DNA of 64,000 nt from Synchiropus splendidus (Eukaryota > Chordata > Actinopteri > Syngnathiformes > Callionymidae), in contig NC_071336.1 in the NCBI RefSeq assembly GCF_027744825.2, forward strand, positions 18,136,501 through 18,200,500. The letters are read 5' to 3'. Under the pieces are notes generated by a model. The model ran no database searches. It worked only from the letters and a program-made list of their open reading frames with translations, and was not told where the DNA came from. Position 1 is the first letter of the stretch; each line of letters opens with the position of its first letter. The position numbers were made by a program, and so were the translations under genes. Shown piece after piece: positions 46,831 to 61,926 of the stretch.

Positions 46831-49800
46831 AATTAGCCAAGCGTCTCCATCTCGTGCTTCTTAACTCAGATGTCCAGCTGCTCCTTGAGATCCTGAAAAC
46901 CGAGTGGAGAGCGTTTTCATCCTGAGACCTTCGTCTGTAGACACAGTCTCACTTAGTTATTGGTCTTATTGAATTCAAGTCCTTTCCTATTTTATTTTTC
47001 CTTTATACATTCAGCTCATAGTTTTCTGTCCAATGTCAACAATCTGCCCTGGAAGTTTTTGACACCATGATGAGACTACCCATGAACTCTGTGAGAGAGT
47101 GGCGGAGTTGGAGGTTGGTTCCGTAGATTGATGGAGAAGGAGTCGCTAAAACAAGATAAATGTTCTCTGTGCGAGGCTCATAGGTGGTGAAAGCTTTTTT
47201 GTACTCTGAAATTCAGTAAAGACAAGTCCCTCAATGAAGTCCCTAAACAGGTTCCTCAGTCCCAGGACACCACGGTGGACATGCTGCCTGCACATCCACT
47301 CAACTGAGACTGACAGCTGCCACTGATGCACATCACTCACATTCTGTTTCTGGATCTCCATTAGCTTTGTTCCACCGTCCAACGCTTTTAACTGCAGTGA
47401 ACTCTGCTACTTTCCTCTCAGCAAATGAGTGCACGAAGGCTGCAGATAAATCACCTTTAATTATCTGGCTGTAATGACGGCCACCCTTTACTGCGCCCAC
47501 TGTTTATCTTTTTTCTTTTAAATGCAAGTCCTGTTTGCCAAGTGCCCTGACTCATTTCCTCACGCTAGGATGCCTTCGCCAGTCGCTGGAGTCTGTATCC
47601 AAACTAACTGGACGGGAATGCACAGCGTCTGCAGTGAAACTTTACTTATAGAAACTTCACTTCATGAAATAAGAAGTAGTGTAAAAAAAAATTTTTGAAA
47701 AAAAAAAAAGTTCCTCTCCAATGTGTTGCTTGTCTACTAGCAAGACTTCCAGGGAGCTGCGAGCAGTTCCAGTCGAGTGAGTCAAAAAGCAGAGCGATCA
47801 CTGAAGACCTCGGCTTCATAGAGACATTTTTTATTTCTGATGTAGTAGATAAAATTATACATGTTGTATAACTGTTTTCTCAGAATTCGAATGAAATCAT
47901 TCATCTGATTTTCCATCACCAAATATCTCCAGGAATTTTGCTTATCATTCTATTTTTGTCCCGATGGAGTGTTTTTCTTTTTCCATTGTGAGATATTTTC
48001 AATGAGATTTTCTGTCAGAATCTGTTCTTTTTAAAAACCATCATCACATGTGATTATTCCACATCATTTCAACTCAAATTATATGTATTTAATATCATGA
48101 ACAACATCCACTCATCGCCCATCATGAGCTTCAGTTCAGTCCATACAGCTTACATCTTACATTTACCCTGAAATGTGTTAACTTTGTAGAGCTTTGACTC
48201 TAGATCTTTTGTTGATGCAGTTTCTTAATGACGGTTCTCTTTATGACGACAGTGCTGAGTCATCAAAACAGCATTATCAGCTGAAGGTCCGATGACTCAG
48301 AAAAATGGTATTATTTTCTTCAGAATAGCAAAAGCAAATCAATTTAAGTGACTTCGAGGCTTTTATTTATCAACTGTTTTGATCTTAATAAGTTGCTAAT
48401 TCTCTCACGGCCTGATCAGCCGATGCTATCTCACATCCTTCCTTATCTACTTCCACTCCAAACTCACTGGTCTGGAGGAAGGAATCTCCCAGGAAATTGA
48501 GTTTGACTCGCATCCCACCCAAATTTCTCCAGAAGAAGTGAGTGAGGGGAGTAAAATTAATAGAAGGTAGAGACAAGCACTGGGGTCTATCACTGACTTA
48601 TGGGGGGACAAATGATGTCCAGTTGTGTTCCTTAAGTCTCAACTGGCTTTTAACATGGATGGAGAAACCGCGTCCCTCAGTCCTGCGACACCAGACTTCC
48701 TCTTCTGAGGTTGATCATCTTCACTATTTTCAGATTTGATCTGAGTTAGAGCCGATGCCCGGCAGAGTAACCTGGGGTGTGACCAAGGAACAGTACCTCC
48801 TATGAGATGAATATTAGCCTTCCAAGACCTAGACCAATGAGGGGTCGAGACCAAGGCCGAGACACAACTGAAGACAATTTGTCCCACTGTCATTTCATTG
48901 TCAGTCATTGATTTATTTTTTAAAAATGACTACAGTCTCTTTTGCGGTAACAAAATGCATGAGTGTGTCTATATGACTCAGAGACTGATACGCCTCTTGG
49001 TCTTGGACTCGGTCTCAGGTGAGGTGGTCCCTACTACTACTCTAGGACGCAGAGGACTGATGATGACGTAGGCATGCTGACTGGCCAGGACACGCGTGGC
49101 AGCTTTGGTCCTCAAGTTTCACACTCACAGAGTCATGAGAGGGGCACCGAGGTCTTGGTAAGGACTTTTCATTGAAACCACAAGAGTGTATTGTCTCCAC
49201 CTCCACTGAGAAATGGTCTGAGAGGCCTGATCTCTCTGGTGTCAGTCAGTGGAGAAAGTAGGAACCATGACAACGGGGAACAGATCCAAAAGAGTTTGTA
49301 AGCAATGGCTTTTTGCTTTGGGCAGTGAGTCTAGCTGGAGTTGGAAAATTCATATGCCCCGGTTTTTCCAACGAGACCCATGGCCACAGACTCAGGAGGT
49401 GGAGATGCTAATGGATGGGAATTATGCGAACATTAGAAACGATCAGAGAGAAGCAAAGATACGTTTATATCTGGGGAAATCTGGCCTGCAGTTCCAATTA
49501 ATAAGTGCATTTCAGGTCTGTGTGTGAGTTACAAGTTTGGTTTAATTGGTACTTATCTGTACTTCAGTGGTCAGAGTTAAAACTTTGTTTGAATCTTTTA
49601 CGAGCCCCCAGAGAGCTCGAGTCACAACATTGATATCAAGTGTAATACAGAGGGATTACGCACCACGTTCACGCCGACTTTACAGAAGTGCTATAACTGG
49701 AGAAATGTTCTACATATAATAATGATGATTTTACTCACTTGGTTGCCAAACTGAACTTCTGGAATGTTTGAAGAGAGAGTGAAAGACACACACGCCTGCA

Positions 49801-51199
49801 GACCTATTCACTGCACGTGCTGACACAGCCATACAGTGAACAATCAGTTTCCGTCTTTTGCAGGTCCCTGAATGGGTGACAAACTGCAACACCTTCACAG
49901 GAACCAAGTGGAATAACTGTGCCTGTATCAGAGGGGATTTTCAGGTTTGGGGACGACAGGATTGTGCGACATTGTTGATGAAGGATGAGGTGTGAGTCAT
50001 GAAATCAAATCGATCTGAAGCTGGAACTTCTCCCTTCAAGGCCTGGTGTTCAGCTGACGTCGCTGTGACTCATGAAGGTCAAAGCAGAAAACGAAGGATG
50101 ACCACAATTTCAGAGATGATTGAGAATTCTCCTACTTGTAACGTGTTTGAATTATAAGTATTTTTCCCTCTATGTGACATTGAAATTTGAGAATATTCTT
50201 CTCAGCTGAAATTAGATTTGAACTGGCAAAAATGTGTTGAAAATCTCTGTCAACCGAGAGAGAAGACATCATAACAGCTTGCTCATCCATTTTCAAAGAT
50301 GGAAAGGAAAAAGCCTGAATACCTTCTGACATAAATCACGCACATTGATAGTTTCCATTTCACCTAGATGACTTGACACTGGCAGAAAATGAAGCTCTTA
50401 AATTCCACCTAGTCAGAACTGATTCATCTCAGCTTGGTTTGTTTTGTGGAGCGTGATTTAGCAGACAACAGGGCTGATTTACTCAGATCCCCACTTCGCG
50501 TGGGCTACGTAGATGTTTGTGTGAAGCGGGGACCGGCAGTTTGAGTCTGAAGGACGATCTAAAACTTGCGGCAGAGCAAGTTTGGAGAGACGCCGCCACC
50601 AGGCACAACACGGGACCAAGGTCTGCACTGAAAGAAGTTATTTCACAGTGCTTGAGACAGGAGAATCACAGACATTAAACACAGTCAGTCATAAACAATT
50701 AGCCTTCAACTGCGACATGGTTTCAGTGACATTTACTTTTATGGCAAAATGAGTCTACTGCCTTTTGTTTTACGAGCATGGAGTGCTTTAAGATCTTTCG
50801 ATCTTCTACTGCTGCAGTGCTTAATGGATCGTCTGGTGCTGCATGTGTGGTGACCGTTTATACCAAAGATCATCAATAGACTCATCTTGCTCAAGTGGAA
50901 ATCCTTGAGGACATGTTTTTGGAGGTCGACTCATGCCAGTGTCACACTTCAAACCTATATGCAAGGACTCGATATACTGCATTAGAGTTGGTCAGTGACT
51001 GAAGTTTGTTTTTTCTCCGATGATTTCTTGACAGGATTGTGCAAATGGATCAAGTTGCACGCATGTGTGTATAGTTGAAAAAATATGTAGAGTTAGATCA
51101 TGTGGCAAGGGATTTGTTTCTTTTTTGTTTTGTTACTTAGTGGAAGATGTTAATAATAAAGGGAAAAAATGTTGACGCAATTGGCAATGCTGACTTAGG
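46831..51199. other. Long non-coding stretch
   Basis: About 4.4 kb without a recognisable exon on either strand. An a-rich tract lies at 47681-47711. Open frames are all under about 100 codons and lack domains and splice partners. It may be an intron of a minus-strand gene or true intergenic DNA. Confidence 0.45.
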
Positions 51200-51470
51200 T
51201 TTACATGTACAGTGAACCCTCGCTACAACACGGTCCACCTTTCACAACTTATATAGATTTATATCAACAGTCTCTCACCTCGTCTCTGCACAGCTTGCCA
51301 AATTTCCGTTTGCAAATTTTCTCCATGACAAACCCCACAATGTCGATGACACGCTCTGCGCCTCTGGCACGTGAAGACGCGCCCAAAAGGAAGAGGCAGA
51401 TGCTACCTATCGCGGAAACAGTTGAACTTCCCGACATACTGAAGAAAGCTTTGTGGTTCACATGATACTG
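51200..51470 (+). mobile_element. Tigger/pogo-like DNA transposon 5' fragment
   Basis: The segment begins cagtgaaccctcgctacaac at about 51210, like the ends of Tigger/pogo elements. It then encodes APKRKRQMLPIAETVELPDI (about 51370-51435), which resembles the basic leader and first helix of a pogo-type helix-turn-helix transposase (K-R-x-R-K-x-x-T-I-A-E-K-V-x-L-L-D). The catalytic domain is missing. Confidence 0.65.
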
Positions 51471-52429
51471 AAGTATTCCTGGCGTCCCATTTGAACGGCA
51501 TTTTTAGTGGCAGCTGAACAAAGAGCTTCAAATCTGAATGAAATATCAGGAGTGCCAGCGAGGAGAGACCACCGTGGTCAGACAGGCTGGAGTGGACGCT
51601 GGAGTCACGCAGCACTTTTTATTTGCGGCTGCACTCAGAGAGGTGCAGCTGGCGTCCTGCGGCGGGATGAAGTCGCTCGGACGATCGGGGCTCGGACCGT
51701 TCTCTCTCACGCTCTCGTTCACAAGACACCAATTAGTGTAAAAGCTCCCTCAACTACTCCGCTGCCACCAGACCAATGTGACATTTGGAGGCGGATATAA
51801 TGATGTTGAAATGCGGCCAGGAGGTGTTCAGGGGAATAAATGTGTGGCCCTATAGATGCAGATAAATCACATCACGACTCTCGCCTGCTGCATACTGATG
51901 ATGTGAGAGGTCTGAGGAGGAGAGGCTTCAGGAGACACCCAGTCACAATGATATCAAATACCACTTGATCCGCTGCGGCTGCTTTGGACAGTCGGCTCAA
52001 ACAAACAGCATCTCCAAGTGTGCTTCATCGAATTACATCTTCTGTGCGCTGTGAAATGAAGAGTTATAGAGGCATTTTTCTCAGGCATTTAGGGGCTCTT
52101 GGCTCATTATCTTGTTGAAGCATTAAAAAAAAATCATTAACTTCAAGAATATTCTATTGACTTAGAAAGGAGGTTTGGTTTATTTGCAGGCTTGTTATTA
52201 CACATTTTCCCCCCAATACCATCCGCTGAAAGCAAATCACTTACATTGTCTTCTCCCTGGATAATTGAAGGTTTTTTTCCTCCATTGACAGTTGTTCAAT
52301 GCCGTACACGCCTGGTGAGAGTGCATCCACTGCAGGGTTGTGATTGAAATGACAAGCAGCTTGGACAATTTTCCTCTCAAGATGAACAGGAAGGCTGCTC
52401 AGAAGAGTGGCAGTGATGAAGTCACCGTC
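51471..52429. other. Non-coding stretch
   Basis: No exon or recognisable element. A frame at 51507-51800 lacks family resemblance. Confidence 0.45.
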
Positions 52430-53100
52430 GGGTCATCGCGTGTGAGGGTGTGTGTCCTTGTATAGCTACACTTATGGGGACAGATTCTTGGGAAAACACC
52501 TAGTTTTAAACTACACGATAACAGGGTAGGTTTAACTAGGTCTAAGTTTGGTTTATGCCCTGGTTAAGTTTCGCCCATTTGTTTTGGATGCTTAAGTTTA
52601 GGATGAGAGGCTGGGGAAAGGATTACAGCAATGAAATGTCCCCACAAAACACAGGACCATAGACTGTGTCTGTGTGTGTGTTCTTGTACTTCTAAGATTG
52701 TGAGATCCTGTATGAGTTTTTAATCAGCAAAGTGAGGACATTTTGGCCGGTCTTCACTTTGATAAGGCTCATTTTAAGGGTTAAAACTCCAAAACCACTG
52801 GGTTTTTGTTTGGTTAAGATTAAAGGTAAAGTGTAGCCATAGGTTTTGGATGGTTAGGTTTAGGGGGAAGAGGCTGGGGAGAGCATTCTGTCAATGGCGG
52901 TCCTTACTATGGTAGGAAGACATGTGTGTTTGTGTGTGCACGCGTGTGTTTAAGCATATCCTGTCTTGTGGGGACCATTAGGCTGGACCCCACAAGCCTC
53001 AATTTGAGGATGTTAACTTCAAACTAACTAACACCAGTTTGGTTCAGAGTCCTGGTTAAATGTAGCCAGTTGTTTTGGAGCATTATTATCATTATCATCA
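52430..53100. repeat. Cluster of three related interspersed repeats
   Basis: Three neighbouring segments (about 52450-52660, 52675-52925 and 52930-53090) share the pattern TG-run, tgtgggga or related, aactaggt/ggttaag, ttgttttggatg or ttttggatggttaggttta, and tccccac. The same family recurs in the opposite sense at 58110-58300 and 58815-58950. It is a teleost-type dispersed repeat associated with TG microsatellites. Confidence 0.65.
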
Positions 53101-55650
53101 TCATTTGATGGACGGTTAAAACTCTGACTCCAATGAAAGATACAAGGAGAAATTCATTTAAACCAGTTGCTCTCCGGTCCATCGGATCGACCGAGTCACA
53201 GTCAATTAGAGGCAAGTTTACTGCAGCACCAACCAACCAGTTAATTGATTTTCTCCCATTAAACATGAGTTGTTCCGGAGGCCCTGTCTCCATCTTGGTT
53301 TAAATTCATTCAGGACAACATTAGTTTACCACTTCAAACCACTCGCCTGTGAAATACCAAACTGAGCTGAACTTATTAAATGATGACTTAGCGTGGTGGT
53401 GTGTGTAGGGACGCAGGTTCAGACACATGAGCACCAAAGCATGCTGACAGTGGAAATGAGAAGTTTCTGTATGTAACTCATTTATTTTATGAATACAAGA
53501 TTGAGGAATAGATCCTTAGTTTTTAATATTATTTTTGTTTTGAATCAGAAACTGCACTAAAATTGGCGTGTTTTAATGGATCACTTCTCAGGTTTCTGCT
53601 GCGCACAGATACTAGATGGAAACTAAATAATCCAAGCAGGGAAACTATAACTGAGTGGCCTGATGCTGTCTGTTCAAACCAGGTAAAACAATTGTAATGT
53701 GTGACACCTGAGGGAGTTAGACTAGAGTATGAGTAAACATATGCCATGTCTGGTTGCTGACTTGATACTAGGTGGGCATCAAAGAGCAGGGCTGAGTCTG
53801 AAAGAGCACAGATTTCTCCAGTACAACTGGCCGAGACTGATTGTGAGAATATAAGAGTGAACTGTAGATCTTGATATGCCAATACTGCAGATGACTTCAT
53901 TATTCCATAATGCTCACTTAAGCCATAGCACAATGACAAACTGCTTAATATTGTTTCATTCTCCTTTTGAATTTGTCCCAGTTGGCAGTGAGGTTATTTG
54001 GGTCCAGGGCTTATTGATGCTTGTGGGGAGAAGGGGCTCTTGTGGAGGAGCTTCAGATGAGCTTTGACAGCTTAAATTGCTAAAAGATGGTCCAGATACA
54101 AAGGACACACATGTCATGGCGGGAGCTGTGCCGCTGCCCTCGGTGACCCTCCTGTCCACAGGAGCTCAAGATTCGCGTTCTGGTGCCTGCGTTTTGTGAT
54201 ATTGTTTCTGTCAGCCGGTTCTGACTGTGACATGCTTTGTGTTTGTCTCTTGGACGAGGTCTTTCGAGAGAAGTGCGAGCGGATGCTTTTCAATTTAGTG
54301 TTGGATATGTGAAATGTCTTGACTCTGAGTCGGGAATGAAGACCACTGGAGAGGGAGACTCTGGTCTCCATGGAAATAGATGCAGTGGCCTTCAGAGCCT
54401 GCGTCATGATCTGAAACTCATTTAATGGGTTCAATTAGAGCTTGATTTTTCTTCTCCAGACGGAACTGTCTTCTCTTCACCAAATTAGCAGAATTGCTTT
54501 TACACTTAAATGTGCAACCTCTGTGTGAATAACCCCCAATGATTGGAGCAGCGAGCTCAGTGCAGCGCTCCCCTGGTGCGCTTGACAAGATGTGGTTAAA
54601 AGTGAGAGATTTGCTTTCGTTCCATTTATTCAAACATTAGCATAGAAATGTAGATGCATATGATCCATCATAAAACTTTAATTAAGAAGTAGAAGCATCC
54701 TTCTACATTTAAAAATGATTTTTCTTACTCTTACCCCTGGGTTTAAGTGCATCTTCTGCTCCAAACGCACATATGAACTATTTAGGTTGAGGAGTAACCT
54801 GGAGTCCCGCCAGCATCTGTCACTGGGACTGTTTCTGTGCTACGTCCATTGGAAGATTATCTGCTCATGTTTGGAAGGAGGCCCGACTTTACTTGTAGCT
54901 GAACAGAATGTCACGGATAAACAAAGAAGAAATGGAACGTGCAGGTGCTGAACGAGTCTGAGTGCTGCTGTCGCGGGTCCAGTTGAGGTGAGTCACACGG
55001 GATCGATTCGCCATTTGAGCTATTTCAATCAATACAAAGCAATTTCCTTGTTCAGTTGTTGTGTTGTTGGTGCCAGGTGGATCACGTTTGATCAGCTGAT
55101 GTCAATTCAGACCCAGGCACGTGTCAACCAGCGCTTTTACAGTCCTGCTGCTTTAGGGTTGTAGTTTTTCCATTGTACATAGTTTAGCATTACTGCTTGT
55201 CATTTTAAAGTATGTGTTCACTTAAAATCAGTTAAATATTTTAATATTATTATATTGTTGTGTTAAGTAAAGAAATTAAAATCCTAAGAAAATTAGAAAT
55301 GTATTCTTCATGCTCTTTAGTCACTTATAGAGTCTTATATATCTACTCTTTGTGAGAGAGTAGACGCCCATTTTTAAAATCCTCCCATAAATTCAAAGAA
55401 TTAATCAGATTAATTTCATTAAATCAATTTGTGATGAAAGGTTTGATTTTTTTGTGCTCATATTTGTTTCCTGTCCGATCATATTATTCATATTAATCAG
55501 ATATAAATATATATCACATATAAATATCAATTATCATCATATTTTCCATGTATGTATCTAATATTTACTGGGGTTGAGGGAGCTTCAAGTCTTTCTCTAC
55601 TACTTGGGCTAAAAGGGGACATGTGAGACAGGTCTCCAGTCTATCGTATG
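53101..55650. other. Non-coding stretch
   Basis: Contains a 136-codon open frame on the minus strand (53939-53529) without recognisable domain or splice context; not called as a gene. Nothing else identified. Confidence 0.45.
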
Positions 55651-55660
55651 TAGATCACTC

Positions 55661-55712
55661 ACTCACTCACCCGCTCGCCCGCTCGCTCACTCACTCACTC
55701 ACTCACTCACTA
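55661..55712. repeat. CACT tetranucleotide microsatellite, interrupted
   Basis: Tandem cact units interrupted by cgct/cgcc variants. Confidence 0.9.
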
Positions 55713-56004
55713 CCATATACAGACAATTCAGTCCTTAAAGTTATCATGTTTTGAGGGCTGTGGGAGGAAACCAGAGGGCCTGAATGAAGGGAAGCGCTGA
55801 CAAACTCAGCACAGACAGAAGCCAGTTTAGCTCCAGAGCACCTAGAGTAGCCTCAACATGGATTTGAACCTGCAACTTTCTTGCAGTGAGGCTGCATCAT
55901 CGGCACTAGAATACTGTACTTGATGAAGTTGAATAATCCTCCTGTTCGTATTCAATATTTCCGACTGTGTTGTGAATCCACACATTGATATTTGCTGTGT
56001 ATAG

Positions 56005-58105
<2,101 letters not shown>

Positions 58106-58109
58106 GTGT

Positions 58110-58310
58110 TGGACAATAATACACAAATAACCACGCACACACACACACGCACACACACAGTCAATGTTCTTATGTTTTGTGGGGACCTGTCATTGACTTT
58201 CATGCTTCCCCTCACCCTAAACCTTATCATCCAAAACAAATGGATAACCTGAACCAGGAGTCTGAACCAAACGCCCAATTATAGTTTTTATCCTCAAATT
58301 GAGGCGTCAA
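58110..58310. repeat. Interspersed repeat with CA tract
   Basis: A CA microsatellite (about 58136-58158) is followed by ttttgtggggacctgtcatt and accttatcatccaaaacaaa. This is the reverse orientation of the family at 52430-53100. Confidence 0.65.
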
Positions 58311-58814
58311 TCCCAATGTTTCAACATATTTTTGTTAAAGAAAAAGAAAATGAAACTTTTTGCCCATTTCCAATGAGTTATTTTGTGATTATTGAGAGGA
58401 GAATGCACCATGAGATGACATTAAAAATCCAAAACATCACAAAACAAGCAACACACTCTGACAGCTGACAGTTAACAACTGATCATGGACTTATTCCTGA
58501 TTTCCGTTTCCTAATTTTCTTCGCATCCCGACCTCACCACTAAACATATCTCACTTAATAATAATGTCCTCTGCCATTTTTTTTTGGACCACTATGTGTA
58601 CGGGTGATGTGGTATCCGGTGGAGTCACTGTTTACCCATAAAACCTGTTTCTACAGCAAAAAGTCGTAACCTCCTATTATCGTATGCAGACAAATCCACC
58701 TCCGCCAAATGTAAAAACATAACATTACCATCATGTTTATTTTTGCTGTTTGTGAAAATGTGAAAAAAAATTGTGTGAATAACAACGATGCAAACATTTC
58801 ATTATCACCATAGT

Positions 58815-58970
58815 GCTTTCCCCAGGCTCACACCCTAAACCTCACCATCCAAAACAAACAGCTAGACTTAACCAGGACCTAGCCTAAATTTAAATTCTGT
58901 TCTGTTATTTTGAAGTTTTAATCCACAAAGATGAGGCTTAACCTTAACCTCGTAAAACGTTATTAAAACG
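58815..58970. repeat. Interspersed repeat, second copy in this orientation
   Basis: Shares accctaaacctcaccatcca and the following aaacaaa and taaccaggac with 58186-58265. Confidence 0.6.
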
Positions 58971-58978
58971 TAAACGTA

Positions 58979-59155
58979 AACGTAATTATTTGAAGAATTT
59001 GCCTCAAAAATTGTCCCCTTTGTACGTTTCAGTTCTCAATGGCTTTGTGAATGGCGTGCCTCTGGTCATGTGACTGACAGCTTGCTCTCCTGTCTGAACA
59101 CAAAACATGGTGGATATCTGTTCTATTTTTGCTCTAAATTGTGAGATTTTCAAAC
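58979..59155 (+). repeat. About 175-bp direct repeat, left copy
   Basis: Matches 61271-61450 at roughly 90% (for example tgtacgtttcagttctcaat and gacagcttgctctcctgtct in both). The two copies bracket the Ig-like relic and the 183-bp array. Confidence 0.9.
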
Positions 59156-59206
59156 AATGAAATTGTTGAATTTTGATCACATTTCCAGCAAATGTACACT
59201 TTGTTT

Positions 59207-59955
59207 TCATATTATCCGCTCGGTGTAGAGTATTTTTGTGGTGCTTCGTTTGATGTCTGACACCTCACAGTGGTACACGCCAGTGCTTCTTCTACTGACT
59301 GACAGAAGCAACGCGGAGTCTTCTGGAGGCTGGTGACCCATCTGGTAAAAGGCTCCACTCTCAGGCAGGCAGGTTCTGTTGAGGAACCACCGGTAACGTA
59401 GCTGAGAACCCTTTGCTGCTTTGCTGTAGAATCTGTGAGCAACAACAGCATGATTCAGTGTCATTGTCATAATGAAGCGTCACTGAGCCACTAGCAGCCA
59501 CTGGAGCACGAGCATGGAACAGGTGCAATGAGGAGCAGATCCAGTGACAGACTGAATCAAACGTCTATAGGCAATAACAAACTGGAACATGTCATCCACA
59601 GTGTCACTCGAATTTAGATGAGTCTCTTTAAAGAGCTGAAAGGTGATGGTTGGCGTTCCTCGTGATGCCGGGCAGTTTTGTGTTGCTTCCTTCATAACAG
59701 CAAAGGATATTTTCATATTGGAGAGAAACTCTGAAATAACAGTTTGAAAGCTCAAATTCTGAGAAGCTTCTTAGAATTAAAGTCAGCTATGAGATGAAGA
59801 ACCAACCCTGGACTGTGATTATGACGTCAGAGATGTTGGAGGTGACGCGTTGAACTGGTTTGTCGCAACACACATGTAAGAGCCGCTGTTGTTTCTGCTG
59901 GTTCTGAAAGTATCTGTCACATTGTGCGAAGTTTGGTAGTGCTGGATCTAACCAG
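59207..59955 (-). pseudogene. Ig-superfamily receptor relic (three Ig-like pieces)
   Basis: Three consecutive minus-strand pieces look like C2-type Ig domains of a receptor in the PECAM1/Fc-receptor-like class. The first (about 59955-59807) has the F-strand NNSGSYMCVATN, and the expected G-strand SNISDVIITVQ only in another frame. The second (about 59740-59480) has CPASRGTPTITFQLFKE and ends HCTC before a frame change to a G-strand-like SGSVTLHY. The third (59470-59207) has LRYRWFLN and STGVYHCEVSD, lacks the B-strand cysteine, and runs into a stop. At least two single-base frame losses make this a pseudogene; assembly error is an alternative. Confidence 0.65.
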
Positions 59956-60309
59956 GACAGGTGGGGTGGGGAGGGGGCAAAGGGGATGATCAGGGAGTGG
60001 GATGGCGCAGGGTTTGTGCTGTGTCTGCATGTCATTTGCATATTGGTGTAACGTTCAGTGTTCGACAGAAGACATGTGTAAAATGTGGCCACTGATCTGT
60101 GAACTGGAATGAGGAACTGTGGAAGATTTTACTTATTTCGTGGCCATGAATTAATTTTATTTTTTGCCATGTCAGATGTGGGGCTCTGTCCGCATGAGCT
60201 TCACTGAACACTGTCAAACATTGAACGTTATAACAATATGTAAATGATATGCGCAAACCCCGGCCCATCCCACTCCTTCATCATCACCTCTGCCTCCTCA
60301 CCACCCTCC

Positions 60310-61060
60310 GTGCTAAAACAGTGCCAAAAAAATGACATTTTTAAAAACTCAAAAAATGATTTGTCTGACATCCATGGACCATCTGAACGTCAACGAGAGC
60401 AAAGAATTTGATTGAAAGGCAAAAGTCAAATTATTGAGTTTTGAAAAAAATGCCATTTTTTGGCATTTTGAGTCCGGGCCAGCCCTGTCGACCTCGTGTC
60501 AGGACCAATTTTTCAGAAAATCACCAAAATTCGACTATTGTATTTTAATCCACTTCTTCGCTATCCTTGATGTTCCGATGGTCGAATGATTCCAGACAAG
60601 TTGTTTCCAAGTCATTTTTTGAAAAAATTTCATATTTTTTGGCATTTTGAGTCAGGGCCGGCCCGGTCGTCCTCCTCTCAGAATCAATTTCTCAAAAAAT
60701 TACCAAAATTCAACTTCTGTATTTTAATCAATTTCTACGCTTTCCTTTATGTTCCGATGGTCCAAAGATGCCACACAAGTTGTTTCCAAGTCATTTTTTG
60801 AGTTTTGAAAAAAATGTCAATTTTTGGCATTTTGAGTCACGGCCAGCCATGTTGTCGTTGTGTCTGAACCAATTTTTCAAAACAATCACCAAAATTCGAC
60901 TTTTGTATTTTAATCCATTTCTTTGCTTTCCTTGATGTTCGGATGGTCCAAGGATTCCACACAAGTTGTTTCCAAGTCATTATTGGAGTTTTGAAAAAAA
61001 ATCATTTTTTTGACAATTTGAGTCAAGGCCGGCCCTGTCGTCGTGACACTTAGTTTCTTT
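60310..61060 (+). repeat. Tandem array of ~183-bp units with an inverted lead unit
   Basis: The motif ggcattttgagtc and variants recurs at 60462, 60641, 60826 and 61012, giving periods of 179, 185 and 186 bp. Each unit holds caccaaaattcgact, tgtattttaatc, ttccgatggtc and caagttgtttccaagtcatt. The lead segment 60318-60415 is an inverted copy of part of the unit (ccatggaccatctgaacgtc is the reverse of the gttccgatggtc region), so the array begins with a head-to-head junction. Confidence 0.85.
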
Positions 61061-61270
61061 AGTTTGAACCAAGGTTGTTTTTTTGATTCCCCATTACAAT
61101 GTAGTATTGTGACGTTTGCCCAGCTGGTCAGTGATTCCACACGAATTGCGGGGTTTTAAAACAACTTTATTGACTTTTGATCGCACTTCTTGTGACAAAT
61201 ATAGTCTATATTGTGATGTTATCTGCTCGCACTGGAAAACGTGCTATAACGACGTTTGTCCACTTGGCAT

Positions 61271-61450
61271 AACGTAATAATTTGACAAGTTTGCCTCAAA
61301 AATCGTCCCCCTTGTACGTTTCAGTTCTCAATGGTTTCGTGAATGGCATGCCTCTGGTCACGTGACTGACAGCTTGCTCTCCTGTCTGAACACAAAACAT
61401 GGTGGACATCCGTTCTATTTATGCTCCACATTGTGAGATTTTAAAACAAA
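61271..61450 (+). repeat. About 175-bp direct repeat, right copy
   Basis: Counterpart of 58979-59155, in the same orientation, about 2.3 kb away. Confidence 0.9.
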
Positions 61451-61926
61451 GTAAGTGTCAGTAGTTGATGCAATAGCAGTTCGGACAGCAGTAATAATAG
61501 CAGCAGCAGAAGAAGTACGAGTAATAGAGGAAGCCTCAGTCGTGTCACAGTCTAGTAGAATTTGCAGTGCAGTAGAACTTTGCTACATCATCTCATGTTT
61601 TTGCTGATTCCCTCTTGTTAGCTTGAGATTGCTGGGGGGGGGGAGGCTAATAGTGATGCCACCACCTGGCAGACAAACAGCAGATACGTCTCACTGTCGG
61701 TCCACTGGATCCACTGGAGTTACAGGCTGGATCAGTGATTGGCAGGGGAGGCGGGAGGAGACTCGTGAAGCTCCGCAGCCACTGGAGCGCAGTGAGGAAA
61801 CGCTCAGTCTGGCTCCACACGTGCTCACACCAACATCTCTGCTGCCGCACTCCAACTCAGATACACGCACGGCTCAGAGCTCAAGTTCATCACAGGAGGG
61901 ACAGAGGAAGCACAACTTCAGAGAGC

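Noticed and set aside
53529..53939. 136-codon open frame on the minus strand
   Set aside because: No recognisable domain, no splice sites in phase, no paralogue in the window and no upstream promoter signal. Length alone is not exceptional for 64 kb.
60310..61060. CRISPR-like regular repeats
   Set aside because: Units are about 183 bp, diverged, with no short identical repeats separated by unique spacers, and the genome is vertebrate. It is a tandem repeat.
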